A stretch of 7,440 nucleotides of DNA. It comes from Phycisphaerae bacterium (GTDB taxonomy: Bacteria; Planctomycetota; Phycisphaerae; Phycisphaerales; Phycisphaeraceae). The notes below the pieces were generated by a model that did not search any database, was not told where the DNA came from, and worked only from the letters and a program-made list of their open reading frames with translations. Numbering within the stretch: position 1 is the stretch's first letter; each line of letters opens with the position of its first letter. The translations under genes and the position numbers were made by a program. Shown here one piece after another: positions 1-6,185 of this stretch. Location: the NCBI GenBank assembly GCA_002688155.1, contig NZCH01000044.1:1-7440 (forward strand), given 5' to 3'.

Positions 1-395
1 ATCAGCATGATCGCCAGCGGCAGCATGGCGACCGCCGCCCAGCGCGCGTGTGTCATGGGTTCGTCCCAGAGCAGCCATGTCCCCAGGATCGCCAGTACGC
101 CGCCGCACTGAGTCACCGCAATGGTGATGCCAACGCCTGCGCGGCGATACGATGCCAGAATGATGTACAAATGCGTGGCGAAGAGCACGCCGTTGACCGC
201 GCCCAGCGCGACCGCAACCCATGAGATTGATTCGGCGTCCGCGCGATCAAATGCGTACAACACCGCGCTGCCCACCGCAGCGATCATGTAGTTCACCGCA
301 CCGACGGTCAGTACGTTGGTCCGGCGCACCTGCGCGGTGCGCAGCAGCTGCTGGAATCCCAAGGAGCATAAGGTGAGAAGGGCAACGTAGGTCAC
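1..395 (-). CDS. EamA/DMT-type multi-spanning permease, N-terminal part (cut by window edge)
   Basis: Reading leftward from a GTG at 395 gives 131 codons plus two bases and then runs off the window, so only the N-terminal part is present. The product is very hydrophobic, with membrane segments near residues 1-16, 28-49, 57-81, 87-109 and 116-131. The polar link around DRADAES (50-56), the segment GVGITIAVTQCGGVLAILG and the following WLLWDEPMT resemble drug/metabolite transporter (EamA-like) proteins, inner-membrane exporters of small metabolites. The substrate cannot be told. An in-frame TGA lies nine bases upstream of the GTG, so the start cannot be further upstream; no Shine-Dalgarno is visible. 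It begins 41 nt after the stop of the preceding minus-strand gene and is probably co-transcribed with it. The family call is from sequence feel and topology; the C-terminal half is unseen. Confidence 0.7.
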   Translation of the reverse strand, partial: MTYVALLTLCSLGFQQLLRTAQVRRTNVLTVGAVNYMIAAVGSAVLYAFDRADAESISWVAVALGAVNGVLFATHLYIILASYRRAGVGITIAVTQCGGVLAILGTWLLWDEPMTHARWAAVAMLPLAIML

Positions 396-436
396 GCAGG
401 CAGATCATATCGGTTGTGTCGTCGAAGGTTTAGATG

Positions 437-961
437 TCAGCCGGTAGGTTCCCAGACGATATGCAGCGCATACCCGGTGCGTTTTCTGCACCAGCCGGCA
501 AATGCGCGCGCCTCTGCCTGATCGCGAAAAAACATACCGTCCAGGAGCACCAGCGTCCGCCCGTCGCGGTGAATGAGTTTCAAACCGCAGGCGTCACCAT
601 CATCGTGCCATACGCCGCGATCAATGTCGGCACAGTCGATACGTACGACATCGGCTGGCGAGGTGACGATGATCTGGCTCGTTTTGGCGGCAATCTGCCG
701 GCCGCGCGCCCGGCGTCGGTCCGACAGCATCGATGACAGCGTTACGCAGGCGGTGACGAACGACAAGGCGATGGCTACGATGCGAATGAACAGGTTTGAC
801 CACTGAATCCAAAGCCAGCCGGAAAAAATCGCGATTGCCAGTAAGGCGGCGATCACCTTCGCGATTTGATAGTGCGACAACCGCCGCGGCGGCAGCCAAA
901 GGTCGGCCTCGCCGTCCGCCACGCCGCCGATCGATTCGTGCTGCTGTGGCGCCATGGTCAC
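437..961 (-). CDS. Two-TM membrane protein with small C-terminal (PH-like?) domain
   Basis: A protein of 174 residues that I cannot assign to a named family. After an acidic N-terminus come two hydrophobic segments (about 34-51, rich in A/I/L and ending at SGWLWIQW, and 57-79), separated by a short loop, then a basic stretch RRRARGR and a soluble C-terminal domain (about 90-170). That domain alternates short strands with the pattern GLKLIHRDGRTLVLLDG and ends in a helix with FAGWCRKR, which recalls bacterial PH-like domains, but this is only a shape resemblance. Start choice: GTG 961 has GAGG at 970-973, eight bases upstream. GTG 994 overlaps the previous stop as GTGA (185 residues) and ATG 955 is also in frame. 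The gene directly follows the DUF1844 gene and precedes the permease, so an operon is likely. Probable site: inner membrane. Confidence 0.7.
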   Translation of the reverse strand: MTMAPQQHESIGGVADGEADLWLPPRRLSHYQIAKVIAALLAIAIFSGWLWIQWSNLFIRIVAIALSFVTACVTLSSMLSDRRRARGRQIAAKTSQIIVTSPADVVRIDCADIDRGVWHDDGDACGLKLIHRDGRTLVLLDGMFFRDQAEARAFAGWCRKRTGYALHIVWEPTG

Positions 962-990
962 GATTGATGCCTCGTCGTGGCAGCGTCCGG

Positions 991-1446
991 TCACGTGGCT
1001 ACTTCGATGCCGCCGCCCGGCGCGCCGGTGGCGGGGCCACCGGCTTCGGCCTGATTCGGCGCCGTCGCCGCGGCATTACTCATCTGAATGTAACGTTTGC
1101 GCAACTCGTAGACTGACGTGGCGACGAGTTCCTCTTCCTTTTCGGTCAGGTTCCCCTTGGTTTTTTCCTCGATCACCCCGAGCATGTCGATGTGGTGGCG
1201 TGCCATCTCCAGCGAGAGGATCCGCTGGCCGGAGCGCGGGTCGGGCACGGCGCCCAGGAACAGCAACGCCTGTGAGACATTGGTCGAGACAAGTGTTTCA
1301 AAGTCTGCCGGAGGCATCTGGCCCGGCCCGCCGGCCGTGTTGCCCTCTTTGTTCTGGGCCTCCGTGTCCAGGCGCTGCTTCTCGGCCTGGGCTTCGGCTT
1401 TCCAGTCCGAATCAATCTGAATATCTAGCGCGTCGTCATCGGGCAT
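991..1446 (-). CDS. DUF1844 domain protein
   Basis: A protein of 151 residues. It opens with an acidic segment and the pattern IDSDWKAEAQAEKQRL (11-26), which I know from planctomycete DUF1844 proteins. A low-complexity linker (31-46) follows, then the conserved DUF1844 helices: FETLVSTNVSQALLFLGAVPDP (49-70), LSLEMARHHIDMLGVIEEKTKGNLT (78-101) and EELVATSVYELRKRY (105-119). The tail after 123 is Ala/Gly/Pro rich. The function of DUF1844 is unknown to me; the protein has no signal peptide or membrane segment and should be cytoplasmic. The open frame extends upstream to 1755, but ATG 1446 is chosen because GGAG lies eight bases before it (1455-1458), family similarity starts there, and a good promoter lies at 1489-1517 inside the extension. 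ATG 1452 is the alternative. The stop overlaps GTG 994 of the next gene's longest frame. Confidence 0.88.
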   Translation of the reverse strand: MPDDDALDIQIDSDWKAEAQAEKQRLDTEAQNKEGNTAGGPGQMPPADFETLVSTNVSQALLFLGAVPDPRSGQRILSLEMARHHIDMLGVIEEKTKGNLTEKEEELVATSVYELRKRYIQMSNAAATAPNQAEAGGPATGAPGGGIEVAT

Positions 1447-1454
1447 GGTCATCA

Positions 1455-1458
1455 CTCC
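1455..1458 (-). promoter_or_regulatory. Shine-Dalgarno GGAG deciding the DUF1844 start
   Basis: On the minus strand GGAG is followed by eight bases and then the ATG at 1446. The same element is only two bases from the in-frame ATG at 1452, which is too close. This spacing supports 1446 over both 1452 and the longer frame beginning at 1755. Confidence 0.6.
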
Positions 1459-1488
1459 AGTAGGTTGGTCGTGGGAGAATCGCGCGTG

Positions 1489-1517
1489 AGTATAGGCGCA
1501 AATCATCTGGTTGTCGC
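1489..1517 (-). promoter_or_regulatory. Sigma70-like promoter for the DUF1844 operon
   Basis: On the minus strand a -10 element TATACT (1489-1494, 5/6 to consensus) lies 17 bp after GCGACA (1512-1517, 4/6 to TTGACA). Transcription would start near 1482, giving a leader of about 36 nt that contains the GGAG at 1455-1458 and leads to the ATG at 1446. This is the best promoter-like match seen in the window and would make DUF1844, the two-TM protein and the permease a separate unit from the adaptor block upstream. It is predicted by eye only. Confidence 0.5.
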
Positions 1518-1762
1518 GTGGGTGGTCTTCGTTGTGCTGTTGCGCGCTGTCGAACGTGACACGTAATGCTCCAGTGCCCATCATGCGATTTTCAAAGAAC
1601 CGGCCACTCGAACCGCAACGGGGTATCCGTTCGCAACTGCTGCAATCACACGGCAAGCCGCAATACGCGTTGTGTCCGATATCTTCAAAGGCGAGCATCA
1701 ATGGTCGCCGCGAAAGGTCACGCCGTTTTTGAAGAAGTGGTTGTAGATTTTTCAATGGAAGA

Positions 1763-1781
1763 CCACGGATGCAATCCGCGG
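1763..1781 (-). terminator. Stem-loop after the M50 fusion gene, possible terminator
   Basis: On the minus strand an 8-bp stem (CCGCGGAT pairing with ATCCGTGG, one G-U pair) closes a three-base loop, beginning eight bases after the stop codon at 1790-1792. The following bases are only moderately T-rich (TCTTCCATTG), so it is not a textbook intrinsic terminator. Its position right after the last gene of the block and before an independent promoter fits an operon end. Confidence 0.42.
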
Positions 1782-1789
1782 GGCTTGCA

Positions 1790-3970
1790 TCAAAACACCA
1801 CGCGCTCGCGAATCAACTGTTGCAGTCGGTGGCCCCATTGCAGGAGCAGGGGGCGTTTTCCGGGGAGGGTAAAGCGGACGAAGGCGCGTTGGCCGGGGTA
1901 GGCGATGGGGCGAGTCGCGCCGTCGTCGGGCAGTTCGAGCCAGATTTCAAAGTGGGGGGTCAATGCGGTTTGCCCCGCAGCGTCGGATGATTCGATGGCG
2001 ATTTGGCCGCCGCCTGCGTGGCCCAGCGCCGGGTGCGGCAGTTCCGATCGGCCTGACTCGAGTACCTGCTCGATGCGGCTGTCGATATCGTGCCTCGCAT
2101 TGCCGGCGGTGCGTATCTGCACGGTAAGATCGTCCTGAGATCCGCGAAAGAGCGCCGAAGCGTCGGAGAGTTGGTCGACCAGCGCGGTCACGCGCAGCGA
2201 TCCCATGTCGACGATCCGGCCGATGACCGATCCGCGCGCCACATACTGACCCTGGAATTCTTCGATTGCACCCGACGCCAGCGTGCCGGTCATCGGGCTG
2301 CGAAGGATAAGGGCGTCAAGTTGTTTTTGTACGTGCGCCAACTGTTTGTGGATTTGCTGTGTGCGCTCCCTGTGCTGCGGGTATTCGGTGGGGCTCTCAC
2401 TGAGAGACTGCCGCTCGACCGAACGCAGGAAACGAAGTTCGCCTTTCAACTGCTGCTTTTTCGCTATGAGCGCGCGATTGTGGGCGATCAGAATGATCTG
2501 GCCCTTTTCCAGGTGATCGCCGGCACGGACGCGCACCTCCGTGACAAACCCGTCGGCCTGTATGGCCACGTCCGCGCGATTCGCCGCTTCGACCACGCCG
2601 CTGGCGCGCAGGTGCTCGGATACAGGCAACATGCCGATCAGCACACTTATAACGCCGATCACCATCGTCGTGACCGCGATCGCCCGGGCGCGGTGTTCAT
2701 GGAGCGTCGAAGAAGTGAACAACCAGTGCAGGAACTTGCCCAACGGCACGGCTGCCCAGCCGATCATCGACCACGCGCCCAGCAGCACGCCCAGCACCAG
2801 TAGTTTCGTCGAAACGAACATGACAATGCCCGCCAGCAGCAACACGCGGTAAATGCCGCTGGTAATGCCGTACAGGACCAGCGTTGTGTGCTCGGCCGGC
2901 ATGGTCGTGGGCGGTTGTACGTTCTTCAACCCAAATCCGAATCGCTGGACCAGCCACTTGAGCTCATTGGTCGCGCGTTCGTACAGGTTTGGCACGTCGA
3001 GCCAGTCCGAGAGCATGTAATACCCGTCGAACCGGATCAGCGGATTGGCGTTGAAAAGAATGGTCGTGATCGACGCGAGGAACACGGTGTTGTACGCCAT
3101 TTGCTGCATGAGGGATTCAGGTCTGTTATCGCGACACCACAGCCACAGCAGCGCCGCGCCGGCGGCAACGGCCAATTCAAACAACATGCCCGCCGCCGCA
3201 ACCAGAAGCCGATGCCACTTACTTTCAAAGTTCCAACTGCTCGTCGCGTCGACGAACGGCGCAGGGAACAGGACGAGCAACATCAGTCCGATTTCCGGGA
3301 CTACGCCGCCGAAGCGTTTGCAGACAATGCCGTGACCGAACTCGTGAATCGCTTTGGTCACGATAAACAAGACGATCATCCAGCCCCAGTTGGCGGGTGC
3401 AAGCACGCTGTGCGTGTCGCGCAGAAAATCACCGACGTGCGGCACGAAGCGGTAGGCCGCGTAAAGCATCAGCAGGAACCACGCGACCAGCCCCACCCGG
3501 GTCAGCAGTGGCCGCGCCACCGGCAGACACCAGGTCAACAACCGGTCCGGGTTCACCAGCGGGATGCGCATGAACAAAATGTTCATCGCCTGCCCACCCC
3601 ACTGTTTGAACCGCCGATTGCGCTGTCGCTCGAGCAGTTGCGCCGCCTCGGGCGGCAAGTCAACACGAATCAGGTTGGACTGGTTGAACTGGCCGAGCAG
3701 GCCGATGATCTCGTCCTGTGTCGGCGACTCGTCGGCGAATCGGTCCAGTGTCATCCGCCATGCATCGTCAACGGTGCGCTCGCCGTCGAGCAATCCGAAA
3801 AAGTGGTAGTCCACCGGGTTGAGCCGAAAGTACATGTTGCTTACGGGGTCCGCTACCACAAACCATGGCTCACCACGAAAAAGTTGCCGCTTGATCACGA
3901 CGTGGGGGCGCAGCGTAGGCGTCAAACGTGCAACGCGGGACCAGGAGTTGCTCAGAGTGGGGCGTTCCAT
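1790..3970 (-). CDS. PqqD-like / M50 zinc metalloprotease / HlyD-type biotinyl-lipoyl fusion protein
   Basis: A polytopic membrane protein of 726 residues. Residues about 20-105 resemble a PqqD-like winged-helix domain (RPHVVIKRQLFRGEPWFVV, then FRLNPVDYHFFGLLDG). An M50 site-2-protease core follows, with about eight membrane segments between 153 and 450. It keeps the zinc motif HEFGH (H209, E210, H213) and the second motif NPLIRFDGYY (309-318) with the likely third zinc ligand D315, so it should be catalytically intact. After the last membrane segment come two halves of a lipoyl-type barrel-sandwich (about 460-497 and 554-590) split by a short coiled coil, then an adaptor beta-barrel domain (591-702) that should face the periplasm. 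The frame is open to a TTG at 4000, but ATG 3970 is preferred because the family typically begins MERPT..S.SW.RVA. No clear Shine-Dalgarno is seen. It is the last gene of the block. Substrate is unknown; proteolysis or peptide export are both possible. Confidence 0.88.
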   Translation of the reverse strand: MERPTLSNSWSRVARLTPTLRPHVVIKRQLFRGEPWFVVADPVSNMYFRLNPVDYHFFGLLDGERTVDDAWRMTLDRFADESPTQDEIIGLLGQFNQSNLIRVDLPPEAAQLLERQRNRRFKQWGGQAMNILFMRIPLVNPDRLLTWCLPVARPLLTRVGLVAWFLLMLYAAYRFVPHVGDFLRDTHSVLAPANWGWMIVLFIVTKAIHEFGHGIVCKRFGGVVPEIGLMLLVLFPAPFVDATSSWNFESKWHRLLVAAAGMLFELAVAAGAALLWLWCRDNRPESLMQQMAYNTVFLASITTILFNANPLIRFDGYYMLSDWLDVPNLYERATNELKWLVQRFGFGLKNVQPPTTMPAEHTTLVLYGITSGIYRVLLLAGIVMFVSTKLLVLGVLLGAWSMIGWAAVPLGKFLHWLFTSSTLHEHRARAIAVTTMVIGVISVLIGMLPVSEHLRASGVVEAANRADVAIQADGFVTEVRVRAGDHLEKGQIILIAHNRALIAKKQQLKGELRFLRSVERQSLSESPTEYPQHRERTQQIHKQLAHVQKQLDALILRSPMTGTLASGAIEEFQGQYVARGSVIGRIVDMGSLRVTALVDQLSDASALFRGSQDDLTVQIRTAGNARHDIDSRIEQVLESGRSELPHPALGHAGGGQIAIESSDAAGQTALTPHFEIWLELPDDGATRPIAYPGQRAFVRFTLPGKRPLLLQWGHRLQQLIRERVVF

Positions 3971-4079
3971 GGGAAATAAGAGCCACAAGTCTAAAGTCAA
4001 AGGCGGCGCGACTCAGCCGTGGTGTTTGCACCGCGATCCCGCTGCAAGCGGCGGGGCTGAATTTCATTGCCACGAAGTA
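3971..4079 (-). other. Structured 109-nt intergenic spacer inside the adaptor block
   Basis: The spacer between the GAF adaptor and the M50 fusion contains a nested set of inverted repeats. An outer stem (4013-4018 with 4055-4060, TCAGCC/GGCTGA) encloses two small hairpins: 4021-4024 with 4029-4032 (GGTG/CACC, four-base loop) and 4039-4043 with 4047-4051 (CCGCT/AGCGG, three-base loop). This would fold as a three-way junction on either strand. Nearer the M50 start the sequence becomes A/T-richer. A TTGACT hexamer (complement of 3994-3999) has no convincing -10 partner. It may serve mRNA processing or stability, or be a dispersed repeat. Confidence 0.4.
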
Positions 4080-6089
4080 TCACCACCAAAGCCATAACCG
4101 CAGTTTGTCAATCAACCGGTGTGTGATGATCCAGTGGACGGGCCGATCGCCTACGTCGATTTTCGCTAGGCCGGTCATACCCGGGCGCAGCCAGGTGACT
4201 TCTTTCGGGATGGTCAGCACGGCGCGGACCTGGAAAACGTTTTCCGCGTCGACCGGGCCGGCGAGTGGGATGATGCGCTCCACGATCAGGTCCAGCGATT
4301 CGCCTGGCTGGCTGCGCGTCGCCAACTGGCCGGTCATGCTTTTGTCGATGAGGTCGATGTCCGATTCGCTGACGTGAATCAGAACATGCAGTTTGTGCAG
4401 CGGGGCGATCTCGAACATCTGTTCGCCCATTTCGATCACGCCGCCAACCTTATCATGCCAGTCGCCGCGCAAAAGTTTTCCGCTGATGGGGCTGTTGATG
4501 CGCGCCTGATCGATCTGGTATTGCAACAGGTTGATCGAGGCCTGTATCTGGTCGCGGTTGGCGCTCGCCTGCTCGACTTGGGCCTGCTTGCCGCGCGAAA
4601 TGCCTGCCGCCAATGCCTCGGCGTGTTCACGCTGCGCATTTCGCAGTTTGGCCTTGTCGCCCTCGAGTTGAAGTTTCTCCTCGCTCACATCCATCAGGGC
4701 GAGCAACTGCCCTTGATGAACGGCGTCACCGGGTTTGACGCGCACTTCTTCGAGCCGGCCTTTGAACGGGACGGGGGTGATGCGCTTGGCGCTGGCTTGA
4801 AGTTCAAACTCACTCGTGACGCGGTACGGCAGCGTACCAAGAAGCACCCATAACAAAATCGCCGCCACGAGCACGCCCGCCATCTTCCACGCGATGTGAC
4901 GCGGCCCGACCAGGTACGACGCCAATCGTTTGACCGATTCCCACGCGTGGACGATTACCCATCGGTCGCTGTGCTTGCGGTCTTCAAGTTGTGGCGCGAC
5001 GACGTCGACAATCAGTTGCATTTGCTGAACGGTGTCGCCGTCGAATTGACCGCCGACGGTGTCGGCGCGTTCCAGCGTTAAAACGCCCAGCCATTCGTCA
5101 CCGCTGCGCAGCGGAACCGACAGCATCTGGAGTTTATTTTGCTGACCGATCACGCGACGATGCGCGTGTACGACCGCCTGCTTCAGCATCGGTTCGGCGT
5201 CCTTCGGGAGCGGGTAGACAATCGGTTGCTGCTGGTCGAGACACTCGGACATCGCCATTTCGATGCGCGCGACCTGCTCGCTGTGGCGCTTGAGGTTTTC
5301 CGTGTCGCTCATGGCGATCAGGTGCACGTCCTGACCCTTGACCCATCCCAGCGTGACGCGCGAGCAGTCGAACTGGCGGACCAACTCGTTCACCATGTTC
5401 AGGCATGCGCCGCGGAAGCCTTGGGCGTCCTGTGACCGGGAGACGATCGCCATGGCGCGGCGGACGCGCTGCGCGTCTTCGCGGTGCGCCCTGGCGTCTG
5501 CGCGCGACGCGAATCCGCCGTAAAGGGCTGCCGCCAGTTCGCGCAGCGGGGCGGTCGCCTGCAGCACCTGCGCGTCGCGGCATTCAGCTACGACTGTTGA
5601 GACGGCGGCGATCTGGCCGGCGTTTTCGATCGTCGTGACGAACACGTGAGCACCTTGCCCGGGCGGCGCCGTGCCCGCCGTGTTGTCTGCGCTATTTGTG
5701 CCCGTAGCGGCATTGCCACCGGGATTTTCCGGAGCCGTGTCGATCTGCAGCACGTGGCTGAGCTTTCGCGAATACCCGCTCTGCGCCGCGCGGGCGAGAA
5801 TGCCCATCACCGGATGATCGTCCGGCACCGGATCGAGTTTGGCCGGGTAGGTCGCCACTCGCGTAATGGGCAGTTGCTGGCTCTGGCCGCCATCAGCGTC
5901 CGGCGGCGACGCCGCTTGTTCGTCAACCTCCCAGATCGCGCCATACTCGCCGGTGACCACCTTGCACTGAAGATCGAGCATCGCCCGCCACATCGCGCTG
6001 GGCTCATCGGCCTGGTTGATCTGGTCAACCGTCGCTGCCCAGGAACGTGGCGCCCGCGGACTTCTAGGTGTTGTACGCAGTTGGGTCAT
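4080..6089 (-). CDS. GAF-domain, membrane-anchored HlyD-family adaptor protein
   Basis: A protein of 669 residues. The cytoplasmic part carries a GAF domain at about 205-370 (SRVTLGWVKGQDVHLIA, then LSVPLRSGDEWLGVLTLER) and, before it, a weaker GAF-like domain (20-190) interrupted by a low-complexity insert at 121-146. GAF domains bind small ligands or sense state. One membrane segment (401-420, MAGVLVAAILLWVLLGTL) leads to a periplasmic HlyD part: first lipoyl half 435-470 (GRLEEVRVKPGDAVHQGQLL), short coiled coil 471-528, second half 529-563 (ISGKLLRGDWHDKVGGVI), beta-barrel 565-650 (TWLRPGMTGLAKI). It ends in a Trp/Leu-rich tail. The ATG at 6089 has a weak GGA five bases upstream. It is the middle gene of the block. 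It probably links a cytoplasmic signal to an envelope transport complex; the ligand is unknown. Confidence 0.87.
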   Translation of the reverse strand: MTQLRTTPRSPRAPRSWAATVDQINQADEPSAMWRAMLDLQCKVVTGEYGAIWEVDEQAASPPDADGGQSQQLPITRVATYPAKLDPVPDDHPVMGILARAAQSGYSRKLSHVLQIDTAPENPGGNAATGTNSADNTAGTAPPGQGAHVFVTTIENAGQIAAVSTVVAECRDAQVLQATAPLRELAAALYGGFASRADARAHREDAQRVRRAMAIVSRSQDAQGFRGACLNMVNELVRQFDCSRVTLGWVKGQDVHLIAMSDTENLKRHSEQVARIEMAMSECLDQQQPIVYPLPKDAEPMLKQAVVHAHRRVIGQQNKLQMLSVPLRSGDEWLGVLTLERADTVGGQFDGDTVQQMQLIVDVVAPQLEDRKHSDRWVIVHAWESVKRLASYLVGPRHIAWKMAGVLVAAILLWVLLGTLPYRVTSEFELQASAKRITPVPFKGRLEEVRVKPGDAVHQGQLLALMDVSEEKLQLEGDKAKLRNAQREHAEALAAGISRGKQAQVEQASANRDQIQASINLLQYQIDQARINSPISGKLLRGDWHDKVGGVIEMGEQMFEIAPLHKLHVLIHVSESDIDLIDKSMTGQLATRSQPGESLDLIVERIIPLAGPVDAENVFQVRAVLTIPKEVTWLRPGMTGLAKIDVGDRPVHWIITHRLIDKLRLWLWW

Positions 6090-6124
6090 GGCGTTCCAAA
6101 ATGCGTTGTTCGGTTGGCGACGCA

Positions 6125-6185
6125 GTTCACTACCCCACCTGCCTCGCTGCGCGCGGTTTTCTCTCCCTGCAGGGGCAGGAGAGGG
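6125..6185 (-). repeat. REP-like palindromic intergenic element
   Basis: On the minus strand, directly after the stop of the secreted adaptor gene, a stem CTCTCC/GGAGAG extended by TGC/GCA with one bulged G (6161-6183) is followed by AAAACC, GCGCGCAGCGAGG and CAGGTGGGG. The order CCCTCTCC - loop - GGGAGAG - GGTGGGG is reminiscent of dispersed REP-like intergenic repeats of many bacterial genomes. There is no T-run after the stem in the direction of transcription, so it is not an intrinsic terminator. Only one copy lies in the window, so repeat status is inferred. Confidence 0.4.

Larger units (their letters stand above)
1447..1789. other. 343-nt intergenic region between M50 fusion gene and DUF1844 gene
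   Basis: This stretch holds a stem-loop just after the M50 stop (1763-1781) and a promoter near its other end (1489-1517). A minus-strand open frame continuous with DUF1844 runs through it up to a TTG at 1755. It encodes a Cys cluster (five cysteines in CGLPCDCSSCERIPRC) that I could not match to any family. The third-base composition of that frame looks less GC-rich than in the neighbouring genes, so I treat it as probably non-coding. No tRNA or other recognisable RNA was seen. Confidence 0.5.

Noticed and set aside
1570..1640. GGTTCGAGT motif on the minus strand suggesting a tRNA T-loop
   Set aside because: The flanking bases do not pair into a T-stem and no acceptor or anticodon stem could be drawn.
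2090..2803. 237-codon plus-strand open frame
   Set aside because: Antisense to the HlyD part of the M50 fusion; Arg/His-rich composition without domains.
2888..3979. 363-codon plus-strand open frame opposite the M50 fusion gene
   Set aside because: Its product is rich in Arg, Gln, His and Asp with no recognisable domain, and it lies fully antisense to a gene with intact catalytic motifs. Long antisense frames are expected in GC-rich DNA.
3976..3999. TTGACT as a -35 element for an internal promoter before the M50 gene
   Set aside because: No acceptable -10 hexamer lies 16-18 bp downstream, and the resulting start would leave almost no leader before ATG 3970.
3870..4073. Small minus-strand frame starting just after the GAF adaptor stop, possible cargo peptide
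   Set aside because: Attractive position, but more than half of it overlaps the M50 gene in another frame, it has no ribosome binding site, and the sequence looks like translated spacer plus shadow.
6161..6183. Intrinsic terminator between the first two genes of the adaptor block
   Set aside because: The stem is followed on the minus strand by AAAACC rather than a T-run, so it should not terminate the operon.
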